Positions 1 through 15,000 of a DNA stretch of 64,000 nt are shown here, piece after piece (the stretch's first letter is position 1; each line of letters opens with the position of its first letter). The notes beneath the pieces were generated by a model. The model ran no database searches. It saw only the letters and a program-made list of their open reading frames with translations, and was not told the DNA's origin. The stretch spans positions 19,947,311-20,011,310 of the forward strand of contig NC_019866.2 in assembly GCF_002234675.1 (NCBI RefSeq), read 5' to 3'. The stretch is from Oryzias latipes. Its lineage: Eukaryota; Chordata; Actinopteri; Beloniformes; Adrianichthyidae. The translations under genes and the position numbers were made by a program.

Positions 1-645
1 ATACAAATACAATACAGAGACAATACACTGAGGGTACAAACACGATAGAGAGAGGCTACAGACAAATACATAAATGATTTAGAGGGGGTATAAACATGAA
101 ACAAAGACAATGCCGTGATCATCATAAGATGATACAGAGAAAGGACAGAAACAATAAGGACACAAAACAAAGACTACAGGGAGTGTGTAGAGACAATATT
201 GAAATGATACAAAAATGTAACAGACTCAGTACTTTATGTCTGTACAGAGAGGGTACAGACACTATAAAAGAGCCCAACAAAGGCACGATACAAAAGGTAC
301 AAATACAATATAGAGAGAGTACAAACACGATACATAGGAGGCCACAGACAAGATATGGAGACAATACAAAGACAATAAAGAATCAAAGATGCGATACAAG
401 GGGTATATAGAGGGTATAGAGACAATACAGAGAGGGTACAAACACGACAAACGAGGGTACAGACACAAGAAAGACACAATAAAGAATGTTTAGACTTAAT
501 ATAGAGTTGATGCAAAGAGAACACAGACACAATATAGAGGTTAAAGAGGCATTAAAGCGTGTAGCGGAGTATGGCATATACATACAGAACACCATGACAG
601 GAAAAATAGGGTATAAAGGCACTATAGAAAGACTGGGGGGAAAAA
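1..645. repeat. Degenerate minisatellite / tandem repeat array
   Basis: The first ~645 bases are built from imperfect copies of a purine-rich unit that keeps returning as variants of gacaatacagagagggtac and aaacacgata. Units differ by substitutions and small indels, so this is a decayed array rather than a fresh one, and it probably continues beyond the left edge. It gives long open frames on the minus strand rich in Leu, Tyr, Cys and Ser, but these are by-products of the repeat and not genes. Confidence 0.8.
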
Positions 646-3096
646 AGTCAAAATAATTGAGTTTCCTCAACAGAAACTGGTTGATCAGTCAGAATTTAAG
701 GTCAGGAAAACTAACGAATTTGTGGTTTTCCAATTTACACACTTCAGATTGCTTCTTTACTGTTTGCAGGAATGCACAAACTATCTGCAGCTATGGGCCA
801 CATGAGTGCACACATTACACACTTACTCTGTACTACATAATTGGCAGACATTATTTTAACTGCTTCTTACCCACAGATTTTCAGAGGTACACACAGGTTC
901 CAGACTGGGCTAATTGTTTATGGAAGAATGTGACTTGTTTTGCGCTGCATTTTTCAGCTGTCAGGAAGCTGCAACATTCTGGTTCATTTAGAAACTGCAC
1001 ATTATAGCTTTTTAAATTCCACTGGTGCACATCATATATTTAGCCCACTTGCAATTTTTGAGTTATCTATAATTGAAACGTGTTGCAAAAGAATTGTGGG
1101 ACTAAATTGTTTTTTTTTCTTTCTTGACAAGTAATTTTTCAGTGTTGTCCAGTTCTCTTAAAGGACATATTAAAGCAAGCACTGGTCTCAAGGTTGATAA
1201 AAAAGAGTAAAGAGCTTAACAGGATATACAAGGAATCTAATATTTTTAAATGTCATTTCAGATAAAGGTTAACAGATTTCATAGAGAATAACTCAAGCTG
1301 GTAAGAATACGGCACTGACCCAGAAACCAGCTGCTTTATAGAAAGAACAGAGGCTGAATAAAACAAATGAATAAAAGAAATCAAAGCAAAAAAACATCAG
1401 AGGCCAAAATATATGACTACTGTGTGTTTTATTGCATTTTAGCCCTAATTGGCAGAGATCAGATCTAAGGGGATGTGTTATGATGGGGTTACTGCACCAT
1501 GAAGGTCATGCTTGTATAAATGTTCTTTATTGTAGAGAAGAGTACCAGCCCTCCAGTCTGCTCACCCTTCAGAGGATAAAAAACAACAGATTTATAATGG
1601 CTTCCTACAAGTCTGAGTATCTTAGCCTTTAAAATATCTACCGTTTCTGTTAACTGTCATGTCTCTGCACCTAATAAAAAGAAGAATCAGAAGTTGCAAT
1701 GCATGTTTGTATAGTTTCCCCCTTGCTGTGTTGCCAGGAATTATTTATATATATTTCAAACGGCTGTCGTCCCTAAAAACAGTCTGTCAGCATATTGTCA
1801 GCAGTCTCAATATATATGAAACCTGAAAATTTGCATTAGGTGATATTTTCACATAATAACTGGATAAAACATTGTCTTGCCATTCCAGATGTGTCGACCC
1901 CTTCTCTTATTTTTCTCAATATACCCATAAAAAGGAAAACTTTGTCTCTCTGCCATATGAATTTAAGGTCTTGCAACCTTAATATACTATAATAATCCCA
2001 TGATATAGATTAATACAGTGGTGTTGCATTGAGTTGTTCCAGCTTTGCTTTTAAGATGTTTTTCTTCAGACCAGAAAAGGATCTGCATTGCGCTGCATGG
2101 CCTTCTATTCTGCATGTATTTCAGGGTTCTCTTTCTTTGCTAATGTCTGTTTTTAGAAACTCAATTTTCTCTTCATGTCCTTTATCATTCAACAACCATG
2201 TCTCAGTGACAGGAACACACAATGGAATCGAAATGTATTAATGGAAATTGTGAAATCAGCAAATGCTCCTTCATTATCTTCCCAGAGTTTGTGTAAATCA
2301 TAGTTTTGTCTTGTCTTTGTTCACAAAGACAGTTTATGAACGTTGGTATGAAATGTCTCACACTGACTCTGTTTATTTGTATACAACTATATATCTTTCT
2401 TTTTTTGAAGAAGCTCTTATTTTGTTTAACACTCTAGTCTACTCAAAGTAAATGCCATTGTTTCAACTTGTAGAATTAGTCATATTACAGATTTTTAGAC
2501 ATCTTAGATATGTCGATTGTTTTTTGGAATATGGTAAACACCTTATTTTACCGTTCATTCAAAACCAAATGTTCTAGGTGAGTAGATTGAAGAGTAAAGT
2601 GAGTGCTTTACCAACTTCTCCAACCCTGGAGAGCCTATTCCTTCTCTTTCTGGAGAAAACCTCTGAGGGAGTGACTGGCCACTGACTTGGTGCTCATTCT
2701 CATCCCAGCTGCTTCACACTCGGCTCCAAAATGAGAGCTACAAGTGATGGCTTAGGAAAGCCAAAAGGACCGTGTCATCTGCGAACTGCAGAGACGGGAT
2801 TCTGTGGCTGCTAAAGCCAAACCCCATTTGGCTGTGAGAAAATGAGAAAGGCTGTTTATAAAAGACAGAGATGGTGTAAAGATGCCATGGATCAATTATT
2901 TAAAGTAGGAATCTTCCTGCTGCAGCTTCTTCAGATTTTTACCTTTACAGGAAATGTTTGAGATTCAAAGTGCATGTAAACATATTCAATCTCTTGTGGA
3001 TTTCTGTTTCATTTGACACTTTTGCCGATTCACTTCACTGTCTCCCTGAAGAACTGATTATCAAACTGCTCTTGTGTCTGCTTTCTCATTCCACAG
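646..3096. other. Noncoding DNA, probably a 5' intron of MEI1
   Basis: AT-rich sequence with no exon I can support. It precedes the first recognised MEI1 exon, which begins in the middle of a codon (position 2). An earlier MEI1 exon must therefore exist, but I could not find an exon ending at phase 1 here. Short open frames in this stretch show no recognisable protein pattern. Confidence 0.55.
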
Positions 3097-6000
3097 ATTT
3101 TGAGGAGGTGGAGAATCTGCTGGCTCACAACCTCCCCTCTCTTTGTTACCATCCGTCTGATTGGCCCTCTCTGTTTTGTGAATACCAAGAATCAAGGTCC
3201 AGTCAATATTGTCTGGTGATGGTCCTTTACCTTGCCCTGCAGGAAGGAGACAGGTAATATTTGTAATAGAAAAGAGAAAGAATAATAAATCTTTATTGTC
3301 ATTGCACAGTGTTACTTCGTACAAAGTACAATGAAATTGGGATTCTATCTCACATCAGTGCAATTAGAGAAACAAATAAATAAATAAAAAAGGGGAAGAA
3401 AAAAAGAAATACATAGTTCAAATTTTTACCAATGACCTGGTGTTAATGTTTTGCGATAATAAGGTTATTGCCCGGTTGTAAAAACTGTCCCTTAGTCTAT
3501 TTGTCCGTCTTTCAGCACTCTGACTCTCCTGCCAGAGAGCAGCCGCTCAAACACCCGGTGTCCTGGGTGTGTGCAGTCTATCAAGATGCTGCATGCGCTT
3601 AATCAACATGCATCTATCTGCATGCATCTATCGACCAAAAAGGTCTCAGAAATTCTTGAAAATTTGAAATACCTTTATTATTTAATCACATTTCCTAGGT
3701 CTCAGGACAGTGTTTCTTTTCAAATGACATTAAATTGCCAAAAAGATTCAAGGTTTTATTGCTGTTTGCACATGCAGTACATCAGAATTTTTCTTTGGCA
3801 TCTCTCATGTCAGGGTCAATAAAGAAAGGACAAACATTTAAAAATAGATAAAATAAAGTAAAATTAGACAACAAAAGTACAAAGTATCAAATATAAATAT
3901 GAATATATGAATATTGCAGCGTCCCAATCTATTCAGAAGAATTATTGCACATGTGGAGTTAATTGTTTATTGCACTTAGTGTCCTAGTTGGATGGCATGT
4001 CGCATGTCATATGAAAATGTGCTATTGATAATATATTCTGTTGAAATGAAAGAAATCAATAGATTTTTCCAGAAAAAACATTTGCTGATTCAAATTCTGA
4101 ACACATGCAGAGTGCTGATGTGGAATGGTTTGGTAAGAGGAGTAAGCATATTTTGATGCAGAAGCAGCGGCTGCTTTCTTTTAACAGCGCCCATTTTCAC
4201 GGCAACAAAAGGTGTTCAGGAAAGCCATTTACAGCTTCTAATGGCTAAGAGCACGGCATTAACTGTGCTGGGAACTGATAGATGAAAGTACAATGTCATC
4301 ACACCTCTGGGTTTCTCAGTGCCAGCACTGGTATCCAGCAGACAGAACCACAAATCTGTGCTCCAGTTTAGTCTGCTCTTAGGTTTTATTGCAGCTGTGG
4401 AGTCTGCAGTTATCCGGGCTGATTAATGGAAGGGAACCTTTGCAAATGTTGTTGCTAAGACATAAACTTAGAGAATTAATACTAGTCAAGGTGTAATCAA
4501 TTTCTTTCCAACACATCCTGTTGACAGCGTTTTTAAATTAAAAAGTTTGTATCTGCATGACCTCAATAGTAAAAGACTTGAACAAAGTGCTGCCACTATT
4601 TGAAAATTCCTAATAAAATTAAAATTGACTTTAAATCTTTAATGATTCAAATGCTGTGACTCGAACCGTTTTAAATGTGTTTTTAGTCCTGGAAAACCTC
4701 CTGAAGCAGCACAGAAATGACAAAGTCTGCGACACAAAAGGTAGCAGGTATAATGGAGGCGAGGCAGAAAGGAAGTTAGAAGACCTAATATAAGGGGAGA
4801 CAATTACACAAAATGAACCATACTATAAAAGCACAAACTCTGCTTTTATGTTGTTAAATTGTCAAATCCTTTGTAGCCATCAAACAGTGCAGGTTTTTTT
4901 CTGCCCCATAATGTTCTCTTTTATGATGTAGCAGATCTGTTGAGTTTCATTCTGCTGTTCTGATTAAAAATAATCTGTATTAAGTTTGAAACCAGCTGGA
5001 TTTTCTGTCACCACGACTTTCTTCGAGCTTTAACTCGGCTAATAGTGGGTTGTCAAATGCATATTTTATACCCTCAAAGGTGCACTTTACTGGTCCCCCT
5101 GCAACGTCCTTTTTGCCCCTCTTGACTTTGCGGCTCCGTTCGGGAAAGGGGATAAAAGCTTCTCGCTGTGTCGGAGCCGTCTCAGCGGGATTAGAAAAAA
5201 TGTTCTCAGAGGTTTGTACATTTTTGGTCCACTGAGAGTGTTTGAGCTCGAGAACAGCACTGGTGACTAGGTTCATTGTGTGCTGGGATGTAAATGCTCT
5301 TGTTTCTATCCGGTTTACACATGTTGAGTTTGATTGCTTTGTTTTTGGATCATTTTTGGGTTCATTTAAGAGGAACTTGGGGACATGTTTTTGTGCATTA
5401 CAGGCTCCTGCCTGACCAGACCGTGTTCTCCAGCATGTTGTGGCTGCTGCAGTCCGTGCAGGAGCAGGGCAGCTGCGCCGTGCCGCGCTTTGTCCTCCGC
5501 TCCGCCCTCTACCTGTTGGCAGTCACTCAGGACAAGAGCCTCACTCTTGACAGGGTAACTTGCATCAAAAAGAAAAAAGTTGGATTTTATTGGCTTAAGA
5601 AATGTATTAAACTCTGCTTTCACTTTAAGCCTTCACTCATAATTGTAGTGAAATAAACTTTTGTTGATTTCTATAAACTTTTTAGGATAAGAAACTGTAT
5701 TTGCACCATAAAAGTTTAGTTTCCATAATTCATTTTATTTGTATTTACTCAATATGTCACATAAAATAAAAGACCGTAAATGATTTGACATTCTTTAAGA
5801 CATATTTACTTCAAGTACTTTTTTTATTTGTGTCAAAATATATCAGGACAAAAGTATTTTTGCTCTTTTTCTCTGTGAACTTTTTTTTTTTTACTTTCAA
5901 ACCTTTAAAGGACAAGTCTTGAAATTCAAAGTATCAAAGCTTTTCCCCGAATTATCCTGAATTGCAAAAACTTATTTTGAATCTTTTGTTTATGCTGTGC

Positions 6001-9000
6001 TTAGTCCGTCTTTTTGCAGTATATTCTTTTTGCGCTGAGCAGAACAAAAAAGATTAGCTGTAAATAATGTGTTCTTTTGTTTTCAAACCTCTTTGAAAGT
6101 GCTTTCTGGCAAATCCTGCATTTTAATGAGAAATGGCCTAGAAGAAGCCTCCTGCTGAATTTAAGGTGTCTGTTTAAGTAAAGATAACAGGAAATCGAAC
6201 ATTCAAACCATGACCAAGAGGCTAATCTACTGCAAACTTTGTTGCGATTACTCCTGACAAAGCTGGTTCTTCATCTCTTTGAGGCATTGCTTGTACTTTT
6301 TCTTTCTCCCGAGGTTGCTTTGAACAACATCAGTAAGGTGCTCTCCTCCCAAAGCTTTCCATCTCTCTACTTTCACCATCCGGCGCTCCTCCGCTTCATC
6401 TGCGGCTACAACCAACTGGCAGAAAAGTTTGGGTCTATGGTTTTAGAACTGTGGCTGACCGAGCAACCACATCACACAGAAGAAGAGCCGGCTTCAGTAA
6501 GGACAAATATCTTGTTCATTTAGTTTCACAAGAATTTAGTCCGTCCAAAACGCCTTTGCCATTTTTTATTTAACTCATTAGAAGTTAGAAGTGACTGAAA
6601 GCTGATTGGATTTCACTCTTACTTGCAGGTAGTCATGCAGAAGAAAGGTGAAGACCAAGAACACCTTGAAGAGAGACGACAGGATCAGCAACCAGACACA
6701 GAAACCATGGAGCTTCTGGCTCTTGTGCAGAAAAACCCAGATGTCACACTGATTTTATTGGTAAGATCAGTCTGAACTTAAATAAGATTAAAAAAAAAAG
6801 GGATGCCAGATATTTTGTAAGGTTTTACATTAAAAAAAAAAGACTTAAAGTAGAACCTGCCAAATTGCTGTTCTAGGACATGGTGAGTACCAAACAGGCT
6901 CCCCTCTCGGAGCGCGCTTTGGATGTCCTGCAGTTTATTCTGCAGCACCAAAAGGAGAACACGGCAGACCTGTGTTTGAAACTCGGGCCTGCCCTCCTCC
7001 AGGCATTACAGCGAATCAGCGTGGAGAGCATGGAACAAGGGCGTGACCAAGGCTACAACGCACGAGGTACCAAATGTGATCTAGATCAGTGGTCTCCAAC
7101 CTTTTTCATGGAACGCTTATCTTCGTCCTCCCTATATGCAACTGGTTTCAGCTTTATTACACGCTAATTCTTGGGTGAAAACCAATAAAATGTCATATAA
7201 AACCCATGACTCAGTTTCAACCTCATCTGACTTGCAGCGGATTAATAAATATTAACCATAAAGCTCACGAAAACTGGTATTTTCTAAATATAATCATAAA
7301 TGTAATTCCACCATTTAAGAAACTTTATTAGTGGCATCCTTCGTAACATTAGACAGTCGGTTGAATAATATAATGCGTTACTATTATGGTGTGTGGGAAC
7401 AACTGTCACAATAAATCCATATTTGGATTAAAGACTCCTGATTTTTTTTGTCTATCAAACATAGTTAGATAGGTCAAAGTCTTCTGCTTCCTCCGTTTCT
7501 GCAAAAAGAAAATGTCCTAATACATTTGTTTTTGTGAACTTTGCTAGCGTGAAGGTTTCATTTTGCGGTCAGCGCAGCTGCTATAAGAAAATATTTTCAA
7601 CATGTGACCAAGTGACTTGATATGCGTCAAGAATGAGTTGGATGGACAGAATCCAGTAGTTTTCCAAAATAAAACTTCTTCAGAATCAGAAAAAAAAAAT
7701 GTAAGTTGTGTTTTTTTTTTCTCTGCACCTGGGTATTAACTGTACCACGGACTGGTACCATTCTGCAACCTGGGGGTTGGGGACCACTAATCAAACGAGA
7801 CTAACCATGACACACGACACCCAGAAGGTGGAACCATTTGACATCAGGGTGATATTAAAACTATTGTTGCCTTTTATTTTTATAATGCACTTGTCAGTAA
7901 TTATGACATTTCCTTCAGCTTTATTGGTTTGTAAATGTTTGGTTTGTTGACAGAATGTCTTCCTCGATCTAATGTTTCCTGGATATAAATCTTGTCAACC
8001 AAGTAAATGTTCTAAACTCAGGTCAGTCTGATAGATTCTTGTGTCTTCTCTTATTTTTCTCCATTTCGAGGCTGCAGTGCTTCAGTGAATTCCATTTAAG
8101 TCTCCTCTGGTTGAAGTTAGATTGAGATGAGCAGGTGTTTCCCTGAACACTTGTTACTCTGGATTAATGTTAGAGGGGAAAGAGCCCCGATAGCCCTTCA
8201 TTAAATGAGTCTACCCAACATTCTCTGACAGTGTAATCTGTGTAGGGTGAGATAATTTTTTAATTAGGCAGCCCTAGTATATTAATTATATTTTTTACTA
8301 ATTAGACATATTTTTTCTCAAATTTTAGTACCAATCAGAAAGAATTTGATTGATGGTGTATGATGATGTGCTTCTGTTAATGGGCCTTTTGTCAGCTGGA
8401 GTGACTCGCCTTTATGTTTCTGGAATTCAAGTACTCCAAAGTTATCAATCATCAGACAGAAGAGTCTTGCTTTTTTTGAATCATTAATAAGAAGCCGTTG
8501 TTCAAGTAAAGTAGTGATAAAGGATAATTGCATTGCAAGTTCCCATAAAGCAAATGAGTGTAGAAGTTGCTGTAATTATCATTAATGCAAGCCTCCTGCA
8601 TTTCTCCATAAAACAGCAAACTCATTTATGGTGGAGAAAGTCCTGCGCCGTGAATACTAAAAAGATTTGGAGGAAAAACTGTGACAGGAATGCTTCAGTT
8701 ATTTAGTAAAGATTTCAAGTGAAAATGACATTTATTGTGTTTTAGTTAAATGTATTTTATGGGTTATTCTGGTTTGGCTGCATATGTGGCTGTAGCGTGT
8801 TGAAAAGGGCCTTCTGTAAAGTTGTTATCCAGATGTTGTTATGATGGCTGTAAATGTGAGCAGGTTAATGAGAGGCGCTAAAGGGCGCCTCACCAGCGCG
8901 GCATCTGGGGATTCAGGAAGTGTTGCTGTGGTTAGCCTCAGCCTGCTCTCTGTTCATCTCAGCTCCTGGGGGCATTCGACTGTTATCCCACACATGTTCC

Positions 9001-12000
9001 ACTTTAGCTCGGAGTCATTTGCATTAATATATGCTCTATATTAGATGCAATGTGGTGCTATCCCAATGGGAGGGATTTTAATGATATGCAGTGCAGTGGT
9101 GAAAGATGACTTCTCTCCCTCCTCTTCATCCGATCTGTTTTTTGGTGGGAACCCTATGTCCTTCATCTCCTTTCACCTCCTTTTCCTCTTCACGCTTGCT
9201 CTCCTCTTTCTGACCCAGAATATTGTTATTGAAAGTGTGAAGGAGAACACAGTGTGCTTACTTTTCTCTGCTCTTTTCTTTGAACGGCGGCTGACCACGT
9301 CTTAGTGACCAACCAGAGCTTCATTAGGTTCACAAGTGAATGCACCACACTCTCCCTTGTTAAAGCAAATGTACTCCACCTGAGGGGTGTTAGTTTGAAC
9401 TGTGTCCTCTGTTTTGGCTCCACTGACAAGTGCTAAGGGAACATCTTGTCTTGATCTTGGTAATGAGTTTATGCTAATTCTGGATGAGTGCAGGCGGTCT
9501 CTTAGCTACGCCAGTCCCTCATCTTCCTCTCACATTCACACTTTGACAACTTCTTCCCCTTTTTTTCTTTGTGTTTTTCTTTTTGCACATCTTTTTGCAG
9601 CTGCTAGCTCGCTTCCTGTGCTGCTGAAGCTGCTGTGTGCAACTCTGACCACCGACCCGCCTTCACCTTCCCTCTACTCGAACATGGAAGGGATACACTT
9701 CAAGCTGCTTTACCACGGTGAGGTCAAAGGGTGCTGCAGACAGCTGTCTCCCTCCCAGCATGCATCTGCAGAATCTAATGCATCATGATGCGTCATGGGA
9801 GAACAGACATTTTATACTTTTAAATACAGACCCTCAAAGGTGCTACATCATTACAGATTTGCAGCTTATTTCCTGGTTTGCATCATGCATGGAGACAGTG
9901 TGTTTTAAACGGAAAGGCAATAAGTAAAGACTTCTTCAGGAGTTAATTTCTCCAAATGGTTTGATCTCTTTCTTTATGTGCAAAGGCGTAACTCATTTTA
10001 ATTTGTTATTATCATTTCCACACTCAGACCAGAAGTTTGGTTTAGAATTTCTCCTGGTTTAATTTGCATACTATAATTAGTCTTACAATGGCTGGTCTTG
10101 TTTGCTTGAATTCAGGCCATTTGGTGAAGCATATGTGCTTTGGTAATTATTTTTCTTTAGGACGTTTTGACAAATAAACATCCCTCAAATTGCAACACGT
10201 CCAGGTAAAGACAGGCCTGGTGTTGCTGTTTTTGATCTGAATCCATGTCTGATTCTCTAGAGATAAATACTGAGAATAACCTACGGTGGCCAAGAGGTGC
10301 AGACACGTTTACATTTAAGATACAACAACAACAAATGCCAGTACAAATGAACAAATGCTGAAACACAACAGCAAATCACGAAACACGACAGCAAATCACA
10401 AAACTCAACAACAAACTACAAAACTCAACAGCAAATCGCGAATAGCCACACTATTTGTAGTAAGGTGTGTTGCCCACTACCCCCACCTCAAACATGCAAA
10501 ATGTTTGATCGACAGATTCCCCCGAGCGGCTTTCAGTAGAAGGGGTGGACTTCCTACAAGCTCACTTCTGATTGCCATAGAAACGTTGGTTCAGACTGAC
10601 TTGAACCAATCACTGCATGTTAATGTTACGTAATAGGTGACGCCACACTCAGTCCAGCTTTCATATACATTCAATGTGCACAGTTCATAGTTATAAACAT
10701 AGAATGTCCATTAAACAAAGCTTTTTAAGTTCTTTTTCCTCGACATTGTCAGGAACACAGTAGTGTGTACACCACGCCGATCAGTTCCCCGGTTGTGTCC
10801 GAATTCCTTCACTACTCACTATATAGTGCGTCCGAATCTACAATTCCAAAATTGAATGCCCTGGAAATTTCCCAGAAGTCTCTGCGAAAAATCAGTGTGC
10901 ATCGATGCTCACTAGATCAGCAAATATAGACTACAATGTATTGCGTCAGAACAATTTTTGCCAAAAAAAAATGGACTTAAATGTATTTTTTTAATAAACC
11001 ATAAACATTTTTATCTTCAGAACACAGTGGACTCATAAATAAAAGGTTAGGGTGGGAATTTGGACAGAGCCCCCTACTTTTGAACCGAATTCTTACACCT
11101 TTTAAACTCCTCCAGTTCTGTCATTTCAGAGAAAATTTCAATCTTGTAATAGAGTGATAATTGTGGCTACAATAAAAGATTCATGACATGTTTTCTGTGT
11201 TAGTGAGCAGCATTGTGGGGATATTAAAGCCATGGAACACAGAGAGCCTGCTGCCAGCCTTCAACTACCTGCACTGCTGCCTCAGTTTGTCCCCTGCACA
11301 CTGCACTGACAGAGGTGAGAAACTTTTCTGCTGCCTCTGTCTGTCAGTCAACATCCTCCTCACAGTCCTCTGCCCCTCTGTGCCTCCCACTTTGTGCTCA
11401 GTGGGTTGACTGACAGAAATGAGACGCTCATCTTGATCTATGTTCCACTGAGGCTCAAAGGAAACTGTAGTCACACAAAATGTTTTTCAGTCCGACTTTC
11501 TCACATACAGCTGTCGTTTTTGTGCTGTCTGTGAACTGCTCACTTTTTCCACAAAAACATCCGTTTCATCATTACATTTCTGTGTAAATATGACCCACAC
11601 AGAAAAATTCTGACAAAACTGCATGATAAATCTTCACAGGAATCTTTTTTTATAGCAAAACTAGCACATAGGTTATCTCAAAAATATAATTAGGTACTGT
11701 TTTTGTAAAAAAAAATTCTATTTGGAGATTGATATCTTCTTTTTAACAGCTGGAAGTGACCGTCATCTACTTCTAATGACAAATTACACAATTACCCCAG
11801 AGTTCATAAATCTCTTATTGAACATAATGCAGCAATTAAGGACTTTCATCAAAAACAATGAGTTTCACCTTTCGGAGTTTAAAAAAATGACAACCTAAAT
11901 ATAAAGATGTGAACATTTCATTAGGAATTTAACATTTAATCATTAAAGTTTTGAGGCTGTAAACACTAAAAAACAGGAAGACATTTTCCGTTTTCAGAAT

Positions 12001-15000
12001 TTAGATGAAGTCTCATTCCAATCATCTTTTGATCTATTTTTTAAGAGTTCCCAGTGGTCTTTAAATTATGATTATACCATTTTTAGCCCAAATCAAAAAA
12101 GCTGTGCCGTTTTCTTGGACATAGTGTCTGCAGAGCATCAGGAGTTCATTAGTAATTCGACTCAGAGTTGACGCGGAGCAACCCCGTCCCCATTTCCAAT
12201 CACCCGTCTGTTCACATCCTCTCCTCCTAGCATACACCCCCTCACATCCCCAACCTAACATTAGCGGTGCAACAAAAATGGCGAGCAATATTGGAGCTAT
12301 CCAACTGTACAGTTTTAAGCCAGATGTCAAGGAAAACAAAGACGTACACAGATCTATTTGTCTGTAAGAGGATGCATCAGAATGGAGTTGAGCAAGAAGT
12401 TTGTGGTCTGCCCAGCGTATTTTCAACATCACAAATACAATCTTTTTCCAATGGGATTTTTTTTTTCTGCTCCTGCTTCACAATTTGCATAAAGAGATAC
12501 TCAGAAATGCAATTTTCTTTATACATGTCCTCCATCATCAGAAAAAGGCCACAAAAACATGATAAAAACCCAATTATCAGAGTGAGCCTTTAACTGTTCT
12601 AAGGAAAATTCAATTGTCGACTAAAAGTGGGGGCGACAGTGGCTCAGGTGGTTGAGCGGGTCGTCCAATGATCGAAGGGTTGGCGGTTCGATCCCCGCTC
12701 CCACCAGCCAAAATGTCGTTGTGTCCTTGGGCAAGACACTTCACCCTCCTTGCCCCCAGTGTGACTCCACTGGTGTGTGAATGTGCATGAATGGTCCCGG
12801 TGATGGTCAGAGGGGCCGTAGGCGCGAAATGGCAGCCACGCCTCTGTCAGTCTGCCCCAGGGCAGCTGTGGCTACAACCGTAGCTTACCATCACCAAGTA
12901 TGAATGAGGAGTGAATGAATAATGGACATAATGTAAGCGCTTTGGGTGTCTTGAAAAGCGCAGATAAATCCAATCCATTATTATTATTATTAATGAACTG
13001 AAAAAGATTCTTCCTGTAAAAAATGATCTAACTATTTATTATAATTATTAGTTAGATGTTTTTGGTTGATTAAAAACCGCAGGGGTCAGTGACGAACTGC
13101 TCTGTGGTTCTGAAGGTGGCCCTGCTGGAGACTATTAGGTGGCAAAACCTGTTATTCCTGCAGAATTACTCTTCTGCTTCTGCGTCAGTGTTACTTTGTA
13201 TTGACTGTTTCTTCATTACTTGTGAGTACAGAATTATGTTTGCCTCAGGTTAAATAGTGTTTGCATCTGCTTCGTCAAAGAATATGGGAAATCTTTTCTA
13301 AATGCAGCTCTGCAACTTGCAAATGAATGACACATCCATCCCCCACTACTTTTTTTGTTAAATTACTGTTTTAGTTTTTCAATGTTACCAGCCAATAATC
13401 ACTTTGCAAGTAAGCCAAGTCATTTCATTTAATTAAACATAGAAATTCTAAGAGGTGTTGCTTCACCTTTATTTTTAGAGAGGAATGTTCATAAAGCTTC
13501 AAGCAATTCTATCACGTTTGGGATGAGAACTAAAATAAAACAAGAAACTCCGGAAGCGAGGAGGCAGATATAGGAGCAAAGGAGCTTTTATTTAACTAAA
13601 AGAAAACCTGAGGCGCTGCCAAAGCAGGGATTCCAAAAATGAAAGAACCACTAAACATGAAGGTCCAAAAACAAGACTGAGTTGTAATGAAAAGAGCAAC
13701 AAGGATAAGAAGTCCTGAAATATGAGTAGACTGTGGAAGAAACTGGTTGTGGTGGGATTTGATTTAGCAGAACTGGTCTGTTACTAGTGCGTAAACCTAA
13801 AGTCTCACTCTGTGTCAGAAGTCGGAGCCCTGTCTCCCCTCTGGTCACCGGCGGGAACCGTCTCCAGAGTTCTTCATTTGCACTTCATTTCCCAGCAACC
13901 CCGGCTTACAGTTTCTGAATGCCGCACACCTGATTTTTGTTCGACCATTATATCCAGACCCGATCTTCTGATTTCATGACCCTGTTGAGGTGTTTTAGTT
14001 AAAGCTGTTCTTGTTCTGAAAACTACTATATTAACAGAGACTGTAAAGTATAAAGGCTTTAAAGATGTACTCCGATCATCTTTTGATCTATTGTGAAAGC
14101 ATTCCCAGTGGTCTTTTAATTATGATTATGCCATTTTTAGCCTAGTTTCTGTAGAGCAGCAGGAGTTCATAAGTAAGTTGTGACATTACTGGTGCAGTAC
14201 ATATAGATAGCAATAGCAATATTGGAGCTATCCAGCTGTACAGTTTTGAGTTAGATGCCAGGCCAGACGGGGAAAATAAAGACGTTCATGGACCTAATTG
14301 TCTACAAGTTGCAGGATGCTTGGTGCCCGCCCAGGGCATTTCTTACCTCACAAATAAGATCTTTTGCAAAAGCTGGATTTTTTTGTAATCTTCTGATTCA
14401 CAACAATTTGATTCCAGAAATGGTCAAAAATGATATTTTCAGCTTGTTACAAACACCTACAACACAATTTTCACCAGAGTGGGTCTTTGAGATCGAAGTT
14501 AGAACACCTAAACCGTAAAAACAGGAAGGAAATAAAACCCCAGAATGCCCTTAAAGGGTCCCATAAAGGTGGTTCTTTTCTTTTTCCGGCTCCTGCTGCT
14601 ATAAATAGATAGAAAGATAGAAAAGGCTTGGCGGCATGAGCAAGGAAAGTTATTGGAAAATCCTCGTGAAGTGAAGGTGTGCTTTGGTTTGAATGCACCC
14701 CCTGCAGTCACCAGGACCATCTGTTATTCCAACAGCAGCACACAGCTTTATGTGTAACGACAGCATGCTTTCTCCATTCCAGCTGTCTCCATGCTGCTCT
14801 CCAACGGCGGGCTGATGGACCAGCTGCAAGCAGTCATCTCATCTGCTCCGTCCCTCCCTCCATCAGCATGTCCTCCTCCGGCGCTGCGGTGCAGCGGCCA
14901 TCTACTGCTGTCCTCCCTCATTACCTTGCAGCGTGTTCACTCCGCTCAGGTACAGCTTTGCTCTTATCACAGCTGTTGGCTTAAACGTCACAACATCAAG

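Noticed and set aside
234-670. Minus-strand frames rich in Leu, Tyr and Cys
   Set aside because: They are translations of the minisatellite.
657-1007. 116-codon plus-strand frame near the left edge
   Set aside because: AT-rich sequence without family resemblance or splice fit to MEI1.
8547-8636. Possible hairpin RNA in a MEI1 intron
   Set aside because: The inverted pair is short and interrupted, and no known RNA motif is present.
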